A stretch of 64,000 bases of DNA from Acidimicrobiales bacterium (lineage in GTDB: Bacteria; Actinomycetota; Acidimicrobiia; Acidimicrobiales; SZUA-35): contig JAHDBV010000003.1 in assembly GCA_020630195.1 (NCBI GenBank), positions 1-64,000 of the forward strand, given 5' to 3'. Below, one piece after another: positions 24,601 through 35,959 of this stretch. The position numbers were made by a program, and so were the translations under genes. The notes under the pieces are model-generated. The model made no database searches. It was not told the DNA's origin and saw only the letters and a list, made by a program, of their open reading frames with translations. The first letter of the stretch is position 1. Every line of letters starts with the position of its first letter.

Positions 24601-24654
24601 GAGCTGGCCCGCCAACCCCACCCGCTGCGCCGCAATCGCCGCCAGCTCTTCTGA
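21604..24654 (+). CDS. lacZ: beta-galactosidase, GH2 LacZ type
   Basis: 1016 aa (E. coli LacZ has 1024). It hydrolyses beta-galactosides in the cytoplasm; no signal peptide. Order: jelly-roll (WMAGIHREVHLLRRP at its end), Ig-like domain, TIM barrel and large C-terminal beta domains. The barrel has GVNRHDHYPETGR, FNAIRTAHYPH, LAWSLGNESGWGPNH with the acid/base Glu, and VMCEYSHAMGNSNGG with the nucleophile Glu. C-terminal WFGPGPDESYSDR is characteristic. GTG 21604 or 21610 may be the start; a TGAACT box 6 nt before 21610 slightly favours the latter. No sugar transporter is adjacent. Confidence 0.93.
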   Translation: MRVIASRPPRHRDPRVVAVGRLPGHALGVPDDAVDLGGTWAFRHWTETAPDDDWASPGATLDDFTTLPVPSSWSVHGHGIPIYTNVQYPFPIDAYPEFPQPDEGGDHVRTIDVPADWDGDRIILRIGAAESTVDVLVDGVEVGYATDSRLPSEFDLTDHVRPGSTHTLALRVQRWSASTWLEDQDMWWMAGIHREVHLLRRPATALADVSIDTLDWTDDGAAEVRVTVAVAGGEAGTLVPLRVRIADTVVDDEVELPGSGNDAGTTISLTVPDAPAWSAERPDLVDAEVVLGDPSAPLDRFGRRVGLRTVEIRAGRLLVNGVPIVLRGVNRHDHYPETGRVLDEALLDEDLRLLKTHNFNAIRTAHYPHHERLYERCDEVGLYVVDEANLESHGLVRDMASHRLVSQASPIPTDDPDFADAFVERGVRMVQRDRNHACVLAWSLGNESGWGPNHRRMADAIRALDDTRPIAYHPAELDPAVDIIGPMYPSLTVLAELADLPDERPIVMCEYSHAMGNSNGGFAEYDELIDATDRLGGGFIWDWVDQAIAAETDTGQRYWAYGGDFGDEPNDDNFNCNGLVDADRTPHPALAHCGWVHRPVVTRAVDPAGRRLAIRNRWSFVDTSLLSASWSLRVDGAELAAGALAAPVVDPGAEIEVDLDLPTVEVPAGAEARLLVAWHDPSGHRVAHDDLALSIGRPVPAVSAADDTWVQVSQADRTMITTEHMELVLDPHGVPFSWVMGGRQWLAGAGVLGITRAITDNDRGHFGPEQAARRLKKAGLRHAVPEPLGPVSVDRSFPGMTVIEARSRFGHGLVVRLRWMLTGDGGVALDVLTDAELNTPALLRVGVELRLADDDPELVWFGPGPDESYSDRVGGLVVDRWREGVGGSDFAYARPQETGNHTAVRWAGVAAGGATLMAIGDTRFDTALRRNWDHDIRKHHRHPHEVEPAPRPIWRLDAAHSGLGTGSCGPGVLERYQVAPDSVRNRILFAVVPDGVDPAELARQPHPLRRNRRQLF

Positions 24655-24669
24655 GCGGGGCCGGGCGGT

Positions 24670-27340
<2,671 letters not shown>

Positions 27341-27341
<1 letters not shown>

Positions 27342-27712
27342 TGTCGGAGCTGTTCGCCACACCGGTGCGCTGGTTCCAGAGCGTCGTCTGGCGGGTGCGT
27401 CGATTCTGGGCCCACCGTCGGGTCCAGCAGATCCGCTCCGGCGGCTCGGTGGTGATCGCGGCGGCCGTGTGTGCCCTCGTGCTCGTCTCGCTCGGGGCCA
27501 TCCCCGTGCGCAACTACGTGACCCAGCGTGATGCACTCGACGAGGCGAACGCCGAGCTCTCCCGGATCCAGGCCGAGGTCGACTCGACCCGCCTCGAACT
27601 CGATCGGCTCCAGACCGACGCCGAGATCGAGCGTCAGGCCCGGGCCAACTACGACCTCGTCTACCCGGGCGAGGAGAGCTTCCGGATCCTGCCCGCCGCT
27701 CCCGGCGAGTGA
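27341..27712 (+). CDS. FtsB/DivIC-type septum formation protein
   Basis: 123 aa bitopic division protein. A basic cytoplasmic N-terminus (about 1-33), one membrane helix (VVIAAAVCALVLVSLGAIPV) and an extracytoplasmic coiled coil (about 60-95) end in the conserved ARANYDLVYPGEESFRILP. It should stabilise the FtsQ/FtsL-like divisome module. The 1-bp overlap with eno and the eno-divIC order match other actinobacteria, where DUF501 and ppx come next; here the cox block intervenes. Confidence 0.92.
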
Positions 27713-27773
27713 TTCCGACCCCGACCGGCGGCGGGGACGGCTGACGGTTTTCCGACGCCACGCGCCCGACGAG

Positions 27774-27779
27774 TAGTGT
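27774..27779 (+). promoter_or_regulatory. candidate coxL promoter -10 box
   Basis: TAGTGT lies 46 bp before the coxL start. The resulting leader carries TTCAGGGGGACC as ribosome-binding site, almost the same as the CTCAGGGGGACG before coxS, so the two transcripts share a leader end. Confidence 0.35.
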
Positions 27780-27825
27780 CGGCCGAGCCCATCGGCAGCA
27801 CGCTCCAGATTCAGGGGGACCACGC

Positions 27826-30120
27826 GTGAGCATTCTCGGCACCCGGGTGCAACGGGTCGAAGACCCGAAGTTCCTGACCACCGGCGGTGTGTACACCGCC
27901 GACCTCGACGACGAACGTCTGGCCGGCGCCGGCCACGTCACCTACGTGCGTTCGACCATGGCCCACGCCACGATCGTGTCCATCGACACCTCCGATGCCG
28001 TGGGGATGGACGGCGTGATCGGCGTCTACACCGCGGCCGATCTCGGGCTCGAGCCCGTACCGCCCTTCGCCCTCGCCAATCCGGAGATGACCAAGACGCT
28101 CCTCGCCACCGGCAAGGTCCGCTATGTCGGCGAGCCCGTGGTGGCCGTCGTCACCGAGCGCGCCGACCAGGGCGAGGACGCGGCCGAGGCCGTGTTCATC
28201 GAGCTCGAACCGCTGCCGGCCGTCGCCTCCATCACCGACGCCCTCGCGGCCTCCGGCGACTCCCTGCTCTGGCCCGACACCGGCTCCAACGTGTGCTCGG
28301 CATCGACCGCCGTCGGCATGCCCGCCAACACCGACCCGGCCGAGTTCTTCGCCGGGTGTGAGGTGATGGTCGAACACACCATCACCAACCAGCGTGTCGC
28401 CGCCTGCCCGCTCGAGGTCCGCTCGGCCGCCGCCGCCTGGATCGACGGTCGCCTCGTCCAGTGGGACTCCACCCAGCACGCCCAGGGCGCGCGGGACGCA
28501 CTCGCGGCCGCCAACGGGGTCGAGGCCGACGCCGTGCGCGTGATCGCCCCCGATGTCGGTGGCGGCTTCGGCGCCAAGATCGGCGTCTACCCCGAGGAGA
28601 TGTTGCTCGGTGGGATCGCCAAGGCCTGCGGTCGGCCCGTGCGCTGGACCGAGACCCGCTCGGAGAACATGCTCTCCCAGGGGCAGGGCCGGGCCCAGCT
28701 GCAGACGATCCGTCTCGGCGGCACGCCCGACGGTCGGGTGACCCACTACCAGCTCGACGTCACCCAGGACGCCGGCGCCCATCCCGAGATCGGGGTGGCG
28801 CTGCCCACCTTCATGACCCGGACCATGGCGCCCGGTGTGTACGACATCGAGAACGTCGAGTGTGAGACCCGCTGCGTCGTGACGAACACCGCGTCGATCG
28901 TGGCCTACCGCGGTGCCGGACGACCGGAAGCCACCGCCGCCATCGAACGGGGCATGGACCTGTTCGCCCTCGAGTGCGGGCTCGATCCCGCCGAGGTGCG
29001 TCGCCGCAACTTCTTCGCACCGTTCACCGAGCCCGTCGAGAACCGGATGACCGGCGTCTACGACGTCGGCGACTACATCGGTTCGCTCGAGAACGCCCTC
29101 GACGCCGCCGGCTACGACGAGCTGCGGGCCGAGCAGGCCCGCCGACGCGAGTCGGGCGACCAGAAGCTGCTCGGCATCGGGGTGTGCACCTACGTCGAGA
29201 TCACCGGCGGCGTCGGTGACTTCTCCGAGACCGGCCGCATCGTCGTCCACGGCGACGGCACGGCGACCGTCTACACCGGCACCTCCCCGCACGGGCAGGG
29301 CCACGCCACGGCCTGGGCGATGATCGCCCAGGACTCGACGGGTATCCCGATGGAGTCGGTGACGGTGATCCACGGCGACACCGACGTGGTGCCCTCCGGC
29401 CTCGGCACGATGGGATCACGCTCGCTCCAGCAGGGCGGCATGGCCGTCAAGCAGGCGGCGGACGCACTCGTCGAGAAGGCGAAGCCGATCGCGGCGTCGC
29501 TGCTCGAGGCGAACGAGGCCGACATCGTGCTCGACAACACCAACGGCACCTTCCACGTCGCCGGGACACCCGCCGTGTCGAAGGGGTGGCCGGAGATCCA
29601 CGCCGCCGCCACCGAGCAGGGTGAGGATCTCGACGTCGAGGAGGTCTTCAAGGCCGCCATGCCGACGTTCCCGTTCGGGACCCACGTGGCCGTGGTCGAG
29701 GTCGATCGCGACACCGGTCAGGCCCGCCTCGTGCGTCACGTGGCCTGCGACGACGCCGGGGTCATCATGAACCCGATGCTCGTCGACGGTCAGGTCCACG
29801 GCGGCATCGCCCAGGGTGCGGCCCAGGCCCTCTACGAAGAGGTCGTCTACGACGCCGACGGCAACAACCTGACCTCCAACTTCATGGACTACGCCATGGT
29901 CTCGGCCGCGGAGCTGCCGAGCTACGAGCGGATCCCGATGGAGACCCCGACGCCGGTCAACGCCCTCGGGGCGAAGGGCATCGGGGAGTCGGGCACGATC
30001 GGTTCGACGCCGTCGATCCAGTCGGCCGTCATCGACGCCCTCTCGCACCTCGGCGTGCGCCACATCGAGATCCCCTGCACCCCCATGCGGGTGTGGGAAG
30101 CGATGAACGCCGGCGGCTGA
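27826..30120 (+). CDS. coxL: form II CO-dehydrogenase-family molybdenum hydroxylase, large subunit
   Basis: 764 aa Mo-cytosine-dinucleotide-binding catalytic subunit. The loop AYRGAGRPEA is the form II signature; true aerobic CO dehydrogenases (form I) have AYxCSFR, so CO as substrate is doubtful and a purine, aldehyde or heteroaromatic is possible. Mo-pterin contacts seen: DVGGGFGAKIGVYPEE, TSPHGQGHATAWAMIAQ and the catalytic-Glu region AKGIGESGTIGSTPSIQSAV. The start has AGGGGGA at 8 nt. It has its own promoter and terminator, separated from coxS-coxM by an opposite-strand gene. Confidence 0.92.
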   Translation: MSILGTRVQRVEDPKFLTTGGVYTADLDDERLAGAGHVTYVRSTMAHATIVSIDTSDAVGMDGVIGVYTAADLGLEPVPPFALANPEMTKTLLATGKVRYVGEPVVAVVTERADQGEDAAEAVFIELEPLPAVASITDALAASGDSLLWPDTGSNVCSASTAVGMPANTDPAEFFAGCEVMVEHTITNQRVAACPLEVRSAAAAWIDGRLVQWDSTQHAQGARDALAAANGVEADAVRVIAPDVGGGFGAKIGVYPEEMLLGGIAKACGRPVRWTETRSENMLSQGQGRAQLQTIRLGGTPDGRVTHYQLDVTQDAGAHPEIGVALPTFMTRTMAPGVYDIENVECETRCVVTNTASIVAYRGAGRPEATAAIERGMDLFALECGLDPAEVRRRNFFAPFTEPVENRMTGVYDVGDYIGSLENALDAAGYDELRAEQARRRESGDQKLLGIGVCTYVEITGGVGDFSETGRIVVHGDGTATVYTGTSPHGQGHATAWAMIAQDSTGIPMESVTVIHGDTDVVPSGLGTMGSRSLQQGGMAVKQAADALVEKAKPIAASLLEANEADIVLDNTNGTFHVAGTPAVSKGWPEIHAAATEQGEDLDVEEVFKAAMPTFPFGTHVAVVEVDRDTGQARLVRHVACDDAGVIMNPMLVDGQVHGGIAQGAAQALYEEVVYDADGNNLTSNFMDYAMVSAAELPSYERIPMETPTPVNALGAKGIGESGTIGSTPSIQSAVIDALSHLGVRHIEIPCTPMRVWEAMNAGG

Positions 30121-30161
30121 GGCCGACCGGAGCGTGGCCCGACGAGGGCCACCGTGAACGA

Positions 30162-30196
30162 CGAAGGGGCCGCACCCAATGGGTGCGGCCCCTTCG
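30162..30196. terminator. strong bidirectional hairpin between coxL and the OmpA/BON gene
   Basis: A 17-bp perfect inverted repeat with a single central base (left arm CGAAGGGGCCGCACCCA), in the 169-bp gap between the convergent coxL and OmpA/BON genes. It is the longest perfect hairpin I found in the window. The rest of the gap shows nothing else. Confidence 0.7.
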
Positions 30197-30289
30197 CGTG
30201 GTGTGTGTTGTGATCGTTCCGAGCTGTACCCCACCTGCCGCCGGGCGAGGGGAGGTGCCGACGGTGGCGGGGACGCCCGGGCGAGTGGG

Positions 30290-32293
30290 TCAGATCTGCT
30301 TGAACTGCACCCGGCGGTTGGCGGCGAGCGACTCGGCGTCGTCGCCCTCACCGAACTGGGTGGTCTCGCCGTAGCCGACCGGCTCGAGGATGTCCCGGCT
30401 CACACCGAGCGACACGAGCGCCTCGACCACCGACTCGGTGCGGGCCTGCGACAGTGCCTGGTTGGCGGCGTCGTCGCCCCGCACGTCGGTGAAGCCCTGG
30501 ACCTCGATCCGGGTGCCCTCGGGAGCGTTGAGCATGATCTCCGCCGCCCGCTCGAGCGTGGGGCCCGAGGCGGTCAGGATCTCCGCCGAATTCGTGGCGA
30601 ACTGGACCGGCTCCAGCTCGACGAGGGCGTTGAGCTCGTTGGCGGTGGGGGAGTCGACCTCGACCTCGTCGATCACCTCGGTCACGCCGGTGATGGCGGC
30701 CGGGGCGGCGAGGGCGGCGGCCTCGAGGCTGTCGGACACGACGGTGCCGGTCACGGTGACCACACCGTCATCGACCGTCACGTCGAGCCCGCTGGCGACG
30801 ACGTCGACGGCGTCCTGGGCATCGCCCTGGATCACGGTCATCTCGTCGACGACCTCGGTGACGCCCTCGATGCCGGCGACCGCGTCGATGGCGGCGGCTC
30901 GGTCGGCCTCGTCGTCGACGATGCCGGTGAGGGTGATCACGGTGCCGTTGGCCGTGGCCGTGCCGTTCTGCACCCCGGCGGCCTCGACGGCGGCCTGGGC
31001 GTCGGGCTGGAGCACGACGAGCTGGTTGTCGACCGACTCGATGCCCTCGACGTCGGCGGCGGCACTCTCGGCGGCGATGGAATCGGCCTCGGTCCCGACG
31101 AACCCGGTGAGCACCGTTGCCGCACCGGTGGTGGCGGCGGCGATGCCGAACGACCCGACGGCGGCGTCGACGTCCGGTGCGAGGTCGACGACCTCGACGA
31201 CGGTCGTCGTGGCGGCCTCTTCCTCGGCCTCGGTGGTGGTCGGGGCGACGGTCGTGGTGGTGACCACGACGTTGCCGTCCTCGTCGACGACCTCTTCGGC
31301 GTCGGTCGGAACGGAGGTCACCACGGCGGCGACGTCCTCGAGGTCGCCACCATCACGCCAGGTGTTCCAGGCGGTGACACCGATCACGGAACCGACCACG
31401 AGCAGGCCGGCGGCCACGATCTGGCTGTCGGCGGACCAACCCCACTCCGGGATGAGCTTGTCGCCGTAGCCGGCGGCCCCGCCACCGCCACCGCCGGTCG
31501 AACCGGTGGAGGCGGATCCGGCACCGGCTCCTGCGGCGGCACCTCGGCCCGAGGCCGAACCCGTCGCGGCACCCGCGCCGTCGTCATCGGAGACCGAGCC
31601 ACGCACGGTCGAGGCCGCAGCGGCTCCACCGGCGGCGACGGTGCCGGCGGCACCGGCCACCGCACCGGAGGCCGACCCGGCGGCCCCACGAGCGGCATCG
31701 GCAGCGGAGCCGGCAGCATCGCCGACGGCCCCGGTCGCGCCGGACGCCGCAGCGGCGGCACCTCCGGCGGCGGCCGCTCCGGCCCCCGCAACGGCGGCAC
31801 CCGCACCACCGACGGCATCGGTGGCCGAGCCCGCGGCACCGGCGGCGGCGTCCTTGGCACCCGCCGCGGCGTCCTTGGCCGAATCGGCGGCACCGGCGGC
31901 TGCGTCCTTGGCGCCTGCCGCGGCGTCCTTGGCGGAATCGGCGAGCCCGGAGAGCTTGTCCTTCATCTTCCCGCCGAACTTGCCGGCGCCGGCGGCCAGG
32001 CCACCGGCGGCAGCGGCAGCGGCGCCCTTGCCAGCGCCTGCGGCACCGGTCACGCCGTCGATCGCACCGGCGGCGGCGTCGCCGGCCGCACCGGCGGCAT
32101 CGCCCGCCGCTCCGGTCACACCATCAGCGGCACCACGCACGGCCTCACCGGCCGTACCGGCGGCGTCGCCGGCCGCACCCCGTGCGGCCCCGGCGGCATC
32201 GGCCGCCGCGTCGCCGTCGAGCAGCTGTCGCTCGATGGCTTCGGTGTATTCGGTGGAAGCGGACTCAGCGTCCTGCGGTCGTTCTTCGCCCAT
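30290..32293 (-). CDS. OmpA-domain protein with three BON domains and a long Ala-rich repeat region
   Basis: 667 aa from ATG 32293, just after a GAGGGAGAACCGC leader. Residues ~30-280 are Ala/Gly-rich low complexity with repeated [18 protein letters not shown]-type units. One membrane helix follows (about 290-312, [18 protein letters not shown]), then a Thr/Glu linker, three BON modules (about 350-540, each with a V-x-L-T/V-G strand such as [14 protein letters not shown]) and an OmpA peptidoglycan-binding domain ([20 protein letters not shown]...RRVQF). The order helix-BON-OmpA resembles mycobacterial ArfA/OmpATb. It lies between coxL and coxS on the other strand. Confidence 0.85.
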   Translation of the reverse strand: MGEERPQDAESASTEYTEAIERQLLDGDAAADAAGAARGAAGDAAGTAGEAVRGAADGVTGAAGDAAGAAGDAAAGAIDGVTGAAGAGKGAAAAAAGGLAAGAGKFGGKMKDKLSGLADSAKDAAAGAKDAAAGAADSAKDAAAGAKDAAAGAAGSATDAVGGAGAAVAGAGAAAAGGAAAAASGATGAVGDAAGSAADAARGAAGSASGAVAGAAGTVAAGGAAAASTVRGSVSDDDGAGAATGSASGRGAAAGAGAGSASTGSTGGGGGGAAGYGDKLIPEWGWSADSQIVAAGLLVVGSVIGVTAWNTWRDGGDLEDVAAVVTSVPTDAEEVVDEDGNVVVTTTTVAPTTTEAEEEAATTTVVEVVDLAPDVDAAVGSFGIAAATTGAATVLTGFVGTEADSIAAESAAADVEGIESVDNQLVVLQPDAQAAVEAAGVQNGTATANGTVITLTGIVDDEADRAAAIDAVAGIEGVTEVVDEMTVIQGDAQDAVDVVASGLDVTVDDGVVTVTGTVVSDSLEAAALAAPAAITGVTEVIDEVEVDSPTANELNALVELEPVQFATNSAEILTASGPTLERAAEIMLNAPEGTRIEVQGFTDVRGDDAANQALSQARTESVVEALVSLGVSRDILEPVGYGETTQFGEGDDAESLAANRRVQFKQI

Positions 32294-32412
32294 TGCGGTT
32301 CTCCCTCGTCTCGCACCCGACGCTTCGGCGGGCGGAGAAGTCGCGCAGAAGTCTGACACGTCCGGTCCCGCCCGTCCGTCGAACGATCACATCCGCCCCG
32401 ACGGCGACCTCC

Positions 32413-32432
32413 GGCGCCACTTGTGTGGCGCC
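32413..32432. promoter_or_regulatory. hairpin/operator between the OmpA/BON gene and coxS
   Basis: GGCGCCAC-TTGT-GTGGCGCC, an 8-bp perfect inverted repeat, lies 56 bp upstream of coxS in the 194-bp divergent region. It could be an operator for either gene or a leader structure. I found no second clear signal in this gap. Confidence 0.35.
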
Positions 32433-32487
32433 TCCGTCGCTGTGCCAGACTCGCCGTCGCTGTTCATCACGACTCAGGGGGACGCCG

Positions 32488-32964
32488 GTGGAAGTCACCG
32501 TCACCATCAACGGGCAGGCCGTCTCGGCCGACGTCGAGGCCCGCACCTTGCTCGTCCACTACATCCGTGACACCGCCGGCCTCACGGGCACGAACGTCGG
32601 GTGCGACACCTCGTCGTGTGGCGCCTGCACCGTGCATCTGAACGGCGAGGCCGTGAAGAGCTGCACGATGCTCGCCGTCCAGGCCGACGGCCAGGACGTC
32701 ACGACCATCGAGGGCCTCGCCCCGTCCGCCGACGAGATGCATCCGATGCAGGAGGCCTTCATGCAGTGCCATGCGCTGCAGTGCGGCTACTGCACTCCCG
32801 GCATGGTCATGGCGTCGGTCTCGTTGCTCGACGAGAACCCGAACCCGTCCGAAGCCGAGGTCCGCGAGGGGCTCGAGGGCAACCTCTGCCGCTGCACCGG
32901 CTACCACAACATCGTGAAGGCCGTGCTCACGGCCTCCGGTGCCACCGAAGGGATGCCGGCATGA
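32488..32964 (+). CDS. coxS: molybdenum hydroxylase small (2Fe-2S) subunit
   Basis: 158 aa from GTG 32488, with AGGGGGA upstream; the track start is 102 codons too early. The N-terminal plant-type 2Fe-2S site is [16 protein letters not shown] plus a later Cys in SCTML. The C-terminal helical 2Fe-2S site is [10 protein letters not shown] and [12 protein letters not shown]. All eight Cys are present. It passes electrons from Mo in CoxL to FAD in CoxM. Stop overlaps coxM (ATGA). Confidence 0.95.
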   Translation: MEVTVTINGQAVSADVEARTLLVHYIRDTAGLTGTNVGCDTSSCGACTVHLNGEAVKSCTMLAVQADGQDVTTIEGLAPSADEMHPMQEAFMQCHALQCGYCTPGMVMASVSLLDENPNPSEAEVREGLEGNLCRCTGYHNIVKAVLTASGATEGMPA

Positions 32965-33788
32965 TCCCCGTCGCCTTCGACTACCAGCGGGCCGATTCGG
33001 CCGAGGCGGCGCTCGCCGCGCTCGCCGAGCACGGCGACGAGGCCAAGCTCCTCGCCGGTGGCCACTCGCTGCTCCCGATGATGAAGCTGCGCCTCGCCTA
33101 CCCGACGGTGCTCGTCGACATCGGTCGTCTGAACGACCTGTCGTACGTGCGCGACGGTGGTGACCACGTGGCCATCGGTGCGCTGACCCGCCACCGCGAC
33201 ATCGAGATCGATCCGATGATCGCCGAGCACGCGCCGCTGCTCGCCCGCGCCACCGCCAACGTCGGTGACCCGCAGGTGCGCCACCGCGGCACGCTCGGTG
33301 GTTCCCTCGCCCACGCCGACGCGGCGGCCGACCATCCCTCGGCGCTGTTGGCGCTCGGTGGGTCGGTGGTCGTGCGCTCGGCCGACGCGGAGCGCGTGAT
33401 CGACGCCGGCGACCTGTTCACCGGCTTCCTCGAATCGGCACTCGAGCCGACCGAGATGATCACCGAGATCCGCATCCCCAAGCACACGGGTGCCGGCTGG
33501 AGCTTCCAGAAGTTCAACCGCCGCGCCCAGGACTGGGCGATCGTCGGCGTGTCGGCGCAGCAGGTGAACGGGCACGCCCAGGTGGCGCTCGTGAACATGC
33601 ACCCGACCCCCGTGCGGGCCACCGCGGTCGAAGAGGCCCTCGCCAACGGCGCCTCGGCGGCCGACGCCGCGGCACTCGCCGCGGAGGGCATGGAGCCGTC
33701 GAGCGACCTCAACGCGAGCGTCGAGTACCGCCAGCACCTCGCACGGGTGCTGGTCGGGCGGGCGCTCACCGACGCGGGCATTGCCTGA
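32961..33788 (+). CDS. coxM: molybdenum hydroxylase FAD-binding medium subunit
   Basis: 275 aa from ATG 32961. FAD-binding motifs are [16 protein letters not shown] and [18 protein letters not shown], then [18 protein letters not shown]. The C-terminal domain fits CoxM/CutM proteins. The start is inside the coxS stop. Unlike canonical cox operons (M-S-L) or many form II operons (S-L-M), coxL here lies upstream and separate. Confidence 0.94.
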   Translation: MIPVAFDYQRADSAEAALAALAEHGDEAKLLAGGHSLLPMMKLRLAYPTVLVDIGRLNDLSYVRDGGDHVAIGALTRHRDIEIDPMIAEHAPLLARATANVGDPQVRHRGTLGGSLAHADAAADHPSALLALGGSVVVRSADAERVIDAGDLFTGFLESALEPTEMITEIRIPKHTGAGWSFQKFNRRAQDWAIVGVSAQQVNGHAQVALVNMHPTPVRATAVEEALANGASAADAAALAAEGMEPSSDLNASVEYRQHLARVLVGRALTDAGIA

Positions 33789-34740
33789 CCGGAGCGGCGA
33801 CCGCCTGCGCGACGCACACGACGTGGCCGACGGGGACGGCGCGACACGGATCGTGTCGTTGCTGCCGTCGGCCACCGAGATCCTCTTCTGGCTCGGCCTC
33901 GGCGATCGAGTGGTCGGTGTCACCTACGAGTGCACCGTCCCCGCCGAGGCCGCGTCGCGTCCGCACGTCACCGACACGATCATCCCGGCCGGAGCGACCC
34001 CCGCCGAGATCGACACCGTGATCCGCGAGGCGGTGGCCGAGGGCCGGGCGCTCTACGAACTCGACCGTGACCTCCTCGCCGAGCTCGATCCCGACCTGAT
34101 CGTCACCCAGGACCTCTGCCGGGTCTGTGCACTGCCGGCGGGCGACGTCGACGCGGCGGTGGCCGAGCTCGGGTGTCGAGCCCGGGTGTGTTCCTACGAC
34201 CCGATGACCCTCGACGAGGTGCTCGACGGCATCGAGGCCATCGCCGTGGCCGCCGGCGCCGGCCCGGACGGGTTCGCCCGGATCGAGGCGGCCCGGGAGC
34301 GGCTCGCCGCCCAACGGGCCCGCGGGGCGGCGATCACCGACCCGCCCGAGGTCCTGCTGCTCGAGTGGGTCGACCCGCCGTTCGGACCGGGGCACTGGAT
34401 CCCCGATCAGCTCGCCGCGGCCGGGACCGTCCCGGTGCTCGCCCACGCCGGCGGACGGTCCGCCGCCACCGAGTGGACGTCGATCGTCGACGCGGACCCC
34501 GCCGTCGTGCTCGTCGCTCCCTGCGGATTCGACGAGACGGCTGCGGCCGAGCAGGCCCGCAGCGTCGTCGACCGCGACGAGCTGTCGGATGTCGCCGCCG
34601 TCCGGAGCGGACGTGTCCACCACCTCGACGGCGACAGCCACGTGGTCCGTCCGGGGCCCCGGCTGCTCGACGGCATCGATGCGATGTACGACCTCGTCCA
34701 CGGTGGGAGCTCCGGCGAGCCCACCGGACCGCGGCAGTAA
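33781..34740 (+). CDS. BtuF/helical-backbone substrate-binding-like protein without signal peptide
   Basis: 319 aa. [32 protein letters not shown] is the start of cobalamin/siderophore-type binding proteins. Later blocks ([36 protein letters not shown]) match the actinobacterial cobalamin-binding-protein-like group. No signal sequence or lipobox, so it is probably cytoplasmic. Start TTG 33781 overlaps coxM by 8 bp; GTG 33823 is an alternative nearer the domain start. Its place between coxM and xdhC suggests a link to cofactor handling, which is inference. Confidence 0.72.
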   Translation: MPDRSGDRLRDAHDVADGDGATRIVSLLPSATEILFWLGLGDRVVGVTYECTVPAEAASRPHVTDTIIPAGATPAEIDTVIREAVAEGRALYELDRDLLAELDPDLIVTQDLCRVCALPAGDVDAAVAELGCRARVCSYDPMTLDEVLDGIEAIAVAAGAGPDGFARIEAARERLAAQRARGAAITDPPEVLLLEWVDPPFGPGHWIPDQLAAAGTVPVLAHAGGRSAATEWTSIVDADPAVVLVAPCGFDETAAAEQARSVVDRDELSDVAAVRSGRVHHLDGDSHVVRPGPRLLDGIDAMYDLVHGGSSGEPTGPRQ

Positions 34741-34751
34741 CCTCGATCCCG

Positions 34752-35066
34752 ATGCGAGAGATCCTCACCGACCTGCAGCGCTGGCGCCGCCAGGGCAAAC
34801 GTGTCGCCATCGCCCGCGTGGTCGACGTCGAGGGTTCGGGCCCCCGTCAACCCGGCGCGGCGATGGCCGTCGCCGAGGACGGCGAGGTGGCCGGCAGCGT
34901 GTCGGGTGGTTGTGTCGAGGGCGCCGTGGTCGAGGCGGCGCTCCAGTGTCTCGAGACCGGTTCCCGGGAGCTCGTGACGTTCGGCTACTCCGACGACGAC
35001 GCCTTCGCGGTGGGCCTCACCTGCGGCGGCACGATCCATCTCTTCCTCGAACCGCTGGACTGGTGA
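34752..35066 (+). CDS. XdhC/CoxI family N-terminal domain protein
   Basis: 104 aa from ATG 34752; the track hides it inside a 297-aa frame. GSGPRQPGAAMAVAEDG and GSVSGGCVEGAVVEAAL are the XdhC/CoxI N-domain signatures, and LTCGGTIHLFLEP ends the domain. XdhC proteins bind and sulfurate the Mo cofactor before insertion into the hydroxylase. The C-terminal half is encoded separately just downstream (TGATG overlap). Confidence 0.85.
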   Translation: MREILTDLQRWRRQGKRVAIARVVDVEGSGPRQPGAAMAVAEDGEVAGSVSGGCVEGAVVEAALQCLETGSRELVTFGYSDDDAFAVGLTCGGTIHLFLEPLDW

Positions 35067-35863
35067 TGTCCGACGATCCCACCCTGTTCGACCGGGTGGC
35101 GTCCGCACTGGCGGCCCAGGAGGCCGCCGCGCTCGCCACCGTGATCGACGGCCCGAACGCCGGCGCGAAACTCCTGCTCGACACCGACGGTGCCCTGCTC
35201 GGATCGCTCGGCAACGACGATCTCGACCGGGTGGTCGGCCGGGACCTGCAGGGGGAGCTCGCCGCCGGGACGTCCGGCATGCGCCACTACGGCGAACGAG
35301 GCGAGGCCCGGGCCGACGAGGTCCGCGTGTTCGTCGAGACCTACGCGCCGCCGCCGCGGATGTTGATCTTCGGCGCCGTCGACTTCACGGCCGCGCTCGT
35401 GCGGGTGGCGAAGATCCTCGGCTACCGGGTGACGGTGTGCGACGCCCGTCCCGTGTTCGCCACGAAACGTCGCTTCCCGGCCGCCGACGAGGTCGTGGTC
35501 GACTGGCCGCACCGCCTGCTCGACGAGATCGGTGACGAGCTCACGGGCCGCGATGCGGTGTGCGTGCTCACCCACGACCCCAAGTTCGACGTGCCGGCCG
35601 TGATCGCGGCCCTCGAGACCGGCGCCGGCTACATCGGGTGCATGGGGTCGCGGCGCACCACCGACGACCGCAACGCGCGGCTGCGCGACGAAGGGGTTCC
35701 GGAGGCCGACATCGAGCGGATCTGGGCGCCGATCGGGCTCGATCTCGGAGGTCGGACACCCGAGGAGACCGCCATCTCGATCTGTGCGGAGATCATCGCC
35801 CGGCGGGCCGGCAAGGACGACGTCAAGCCACTCACCCGCACCGAGGGCGACATCCACGGCTGA
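35066..35863 (+). CDS. XdhC family protein, Rossmann-domain half
   Basis: 265 aa from ATG 35066. A partial N-domain (about 1-90) leads into the XdhC Rossmann domain: MLIFGAVDFTAALVRVAKILGYRVTVCDARPVF, VLTHDPKFDVPAV and GYIGCMGSRRTT. The C-terminus IGLDLGGRTPEETAISICAEI is family-typical. Together with the preceding protein it should mature the Mo-MCD cofactor of CoxL. Confidence 0.9.
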   Translation: MSDDPTLFDRVASALAAQEAAALATVIDGPNAGAKLLLDTDGALLGSLGNDDLDRVVGRDLQGELAAGTSGMRHYGERGEARADEVRVFVETYAPPPRMLIFGAVDFTAALVRVAKILGYRVTVCDARPVFATKRRFPAADEVVVDWPHRLLDEIGDELTGRDAVCVLTHDPKFDVPAVIAALETGAGYIGCMGSRRTTDDRNARLRDEGVPEADIERIWAPIGLDLGGRTPEETAISICAEIIARRAGKDDVKPLTRTEGDIHG

Positions 35864-35959
35864 CCGTCGGTCAGTCACATCCCGGGTGGTCCCACCCCAT
35901 CTGGGCCGCCCGACCCATCGGACACTGGATTCCGATGCCCGCGGGCCGATGGAGGTCCG

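Noticed and set aside
30179-32356. 725-aa Gly-rich plus-strand ORF
   Set aside because: Antisense of the Ala-rich OmpA/BON gene, whose BON and OmpA motifs are clear.
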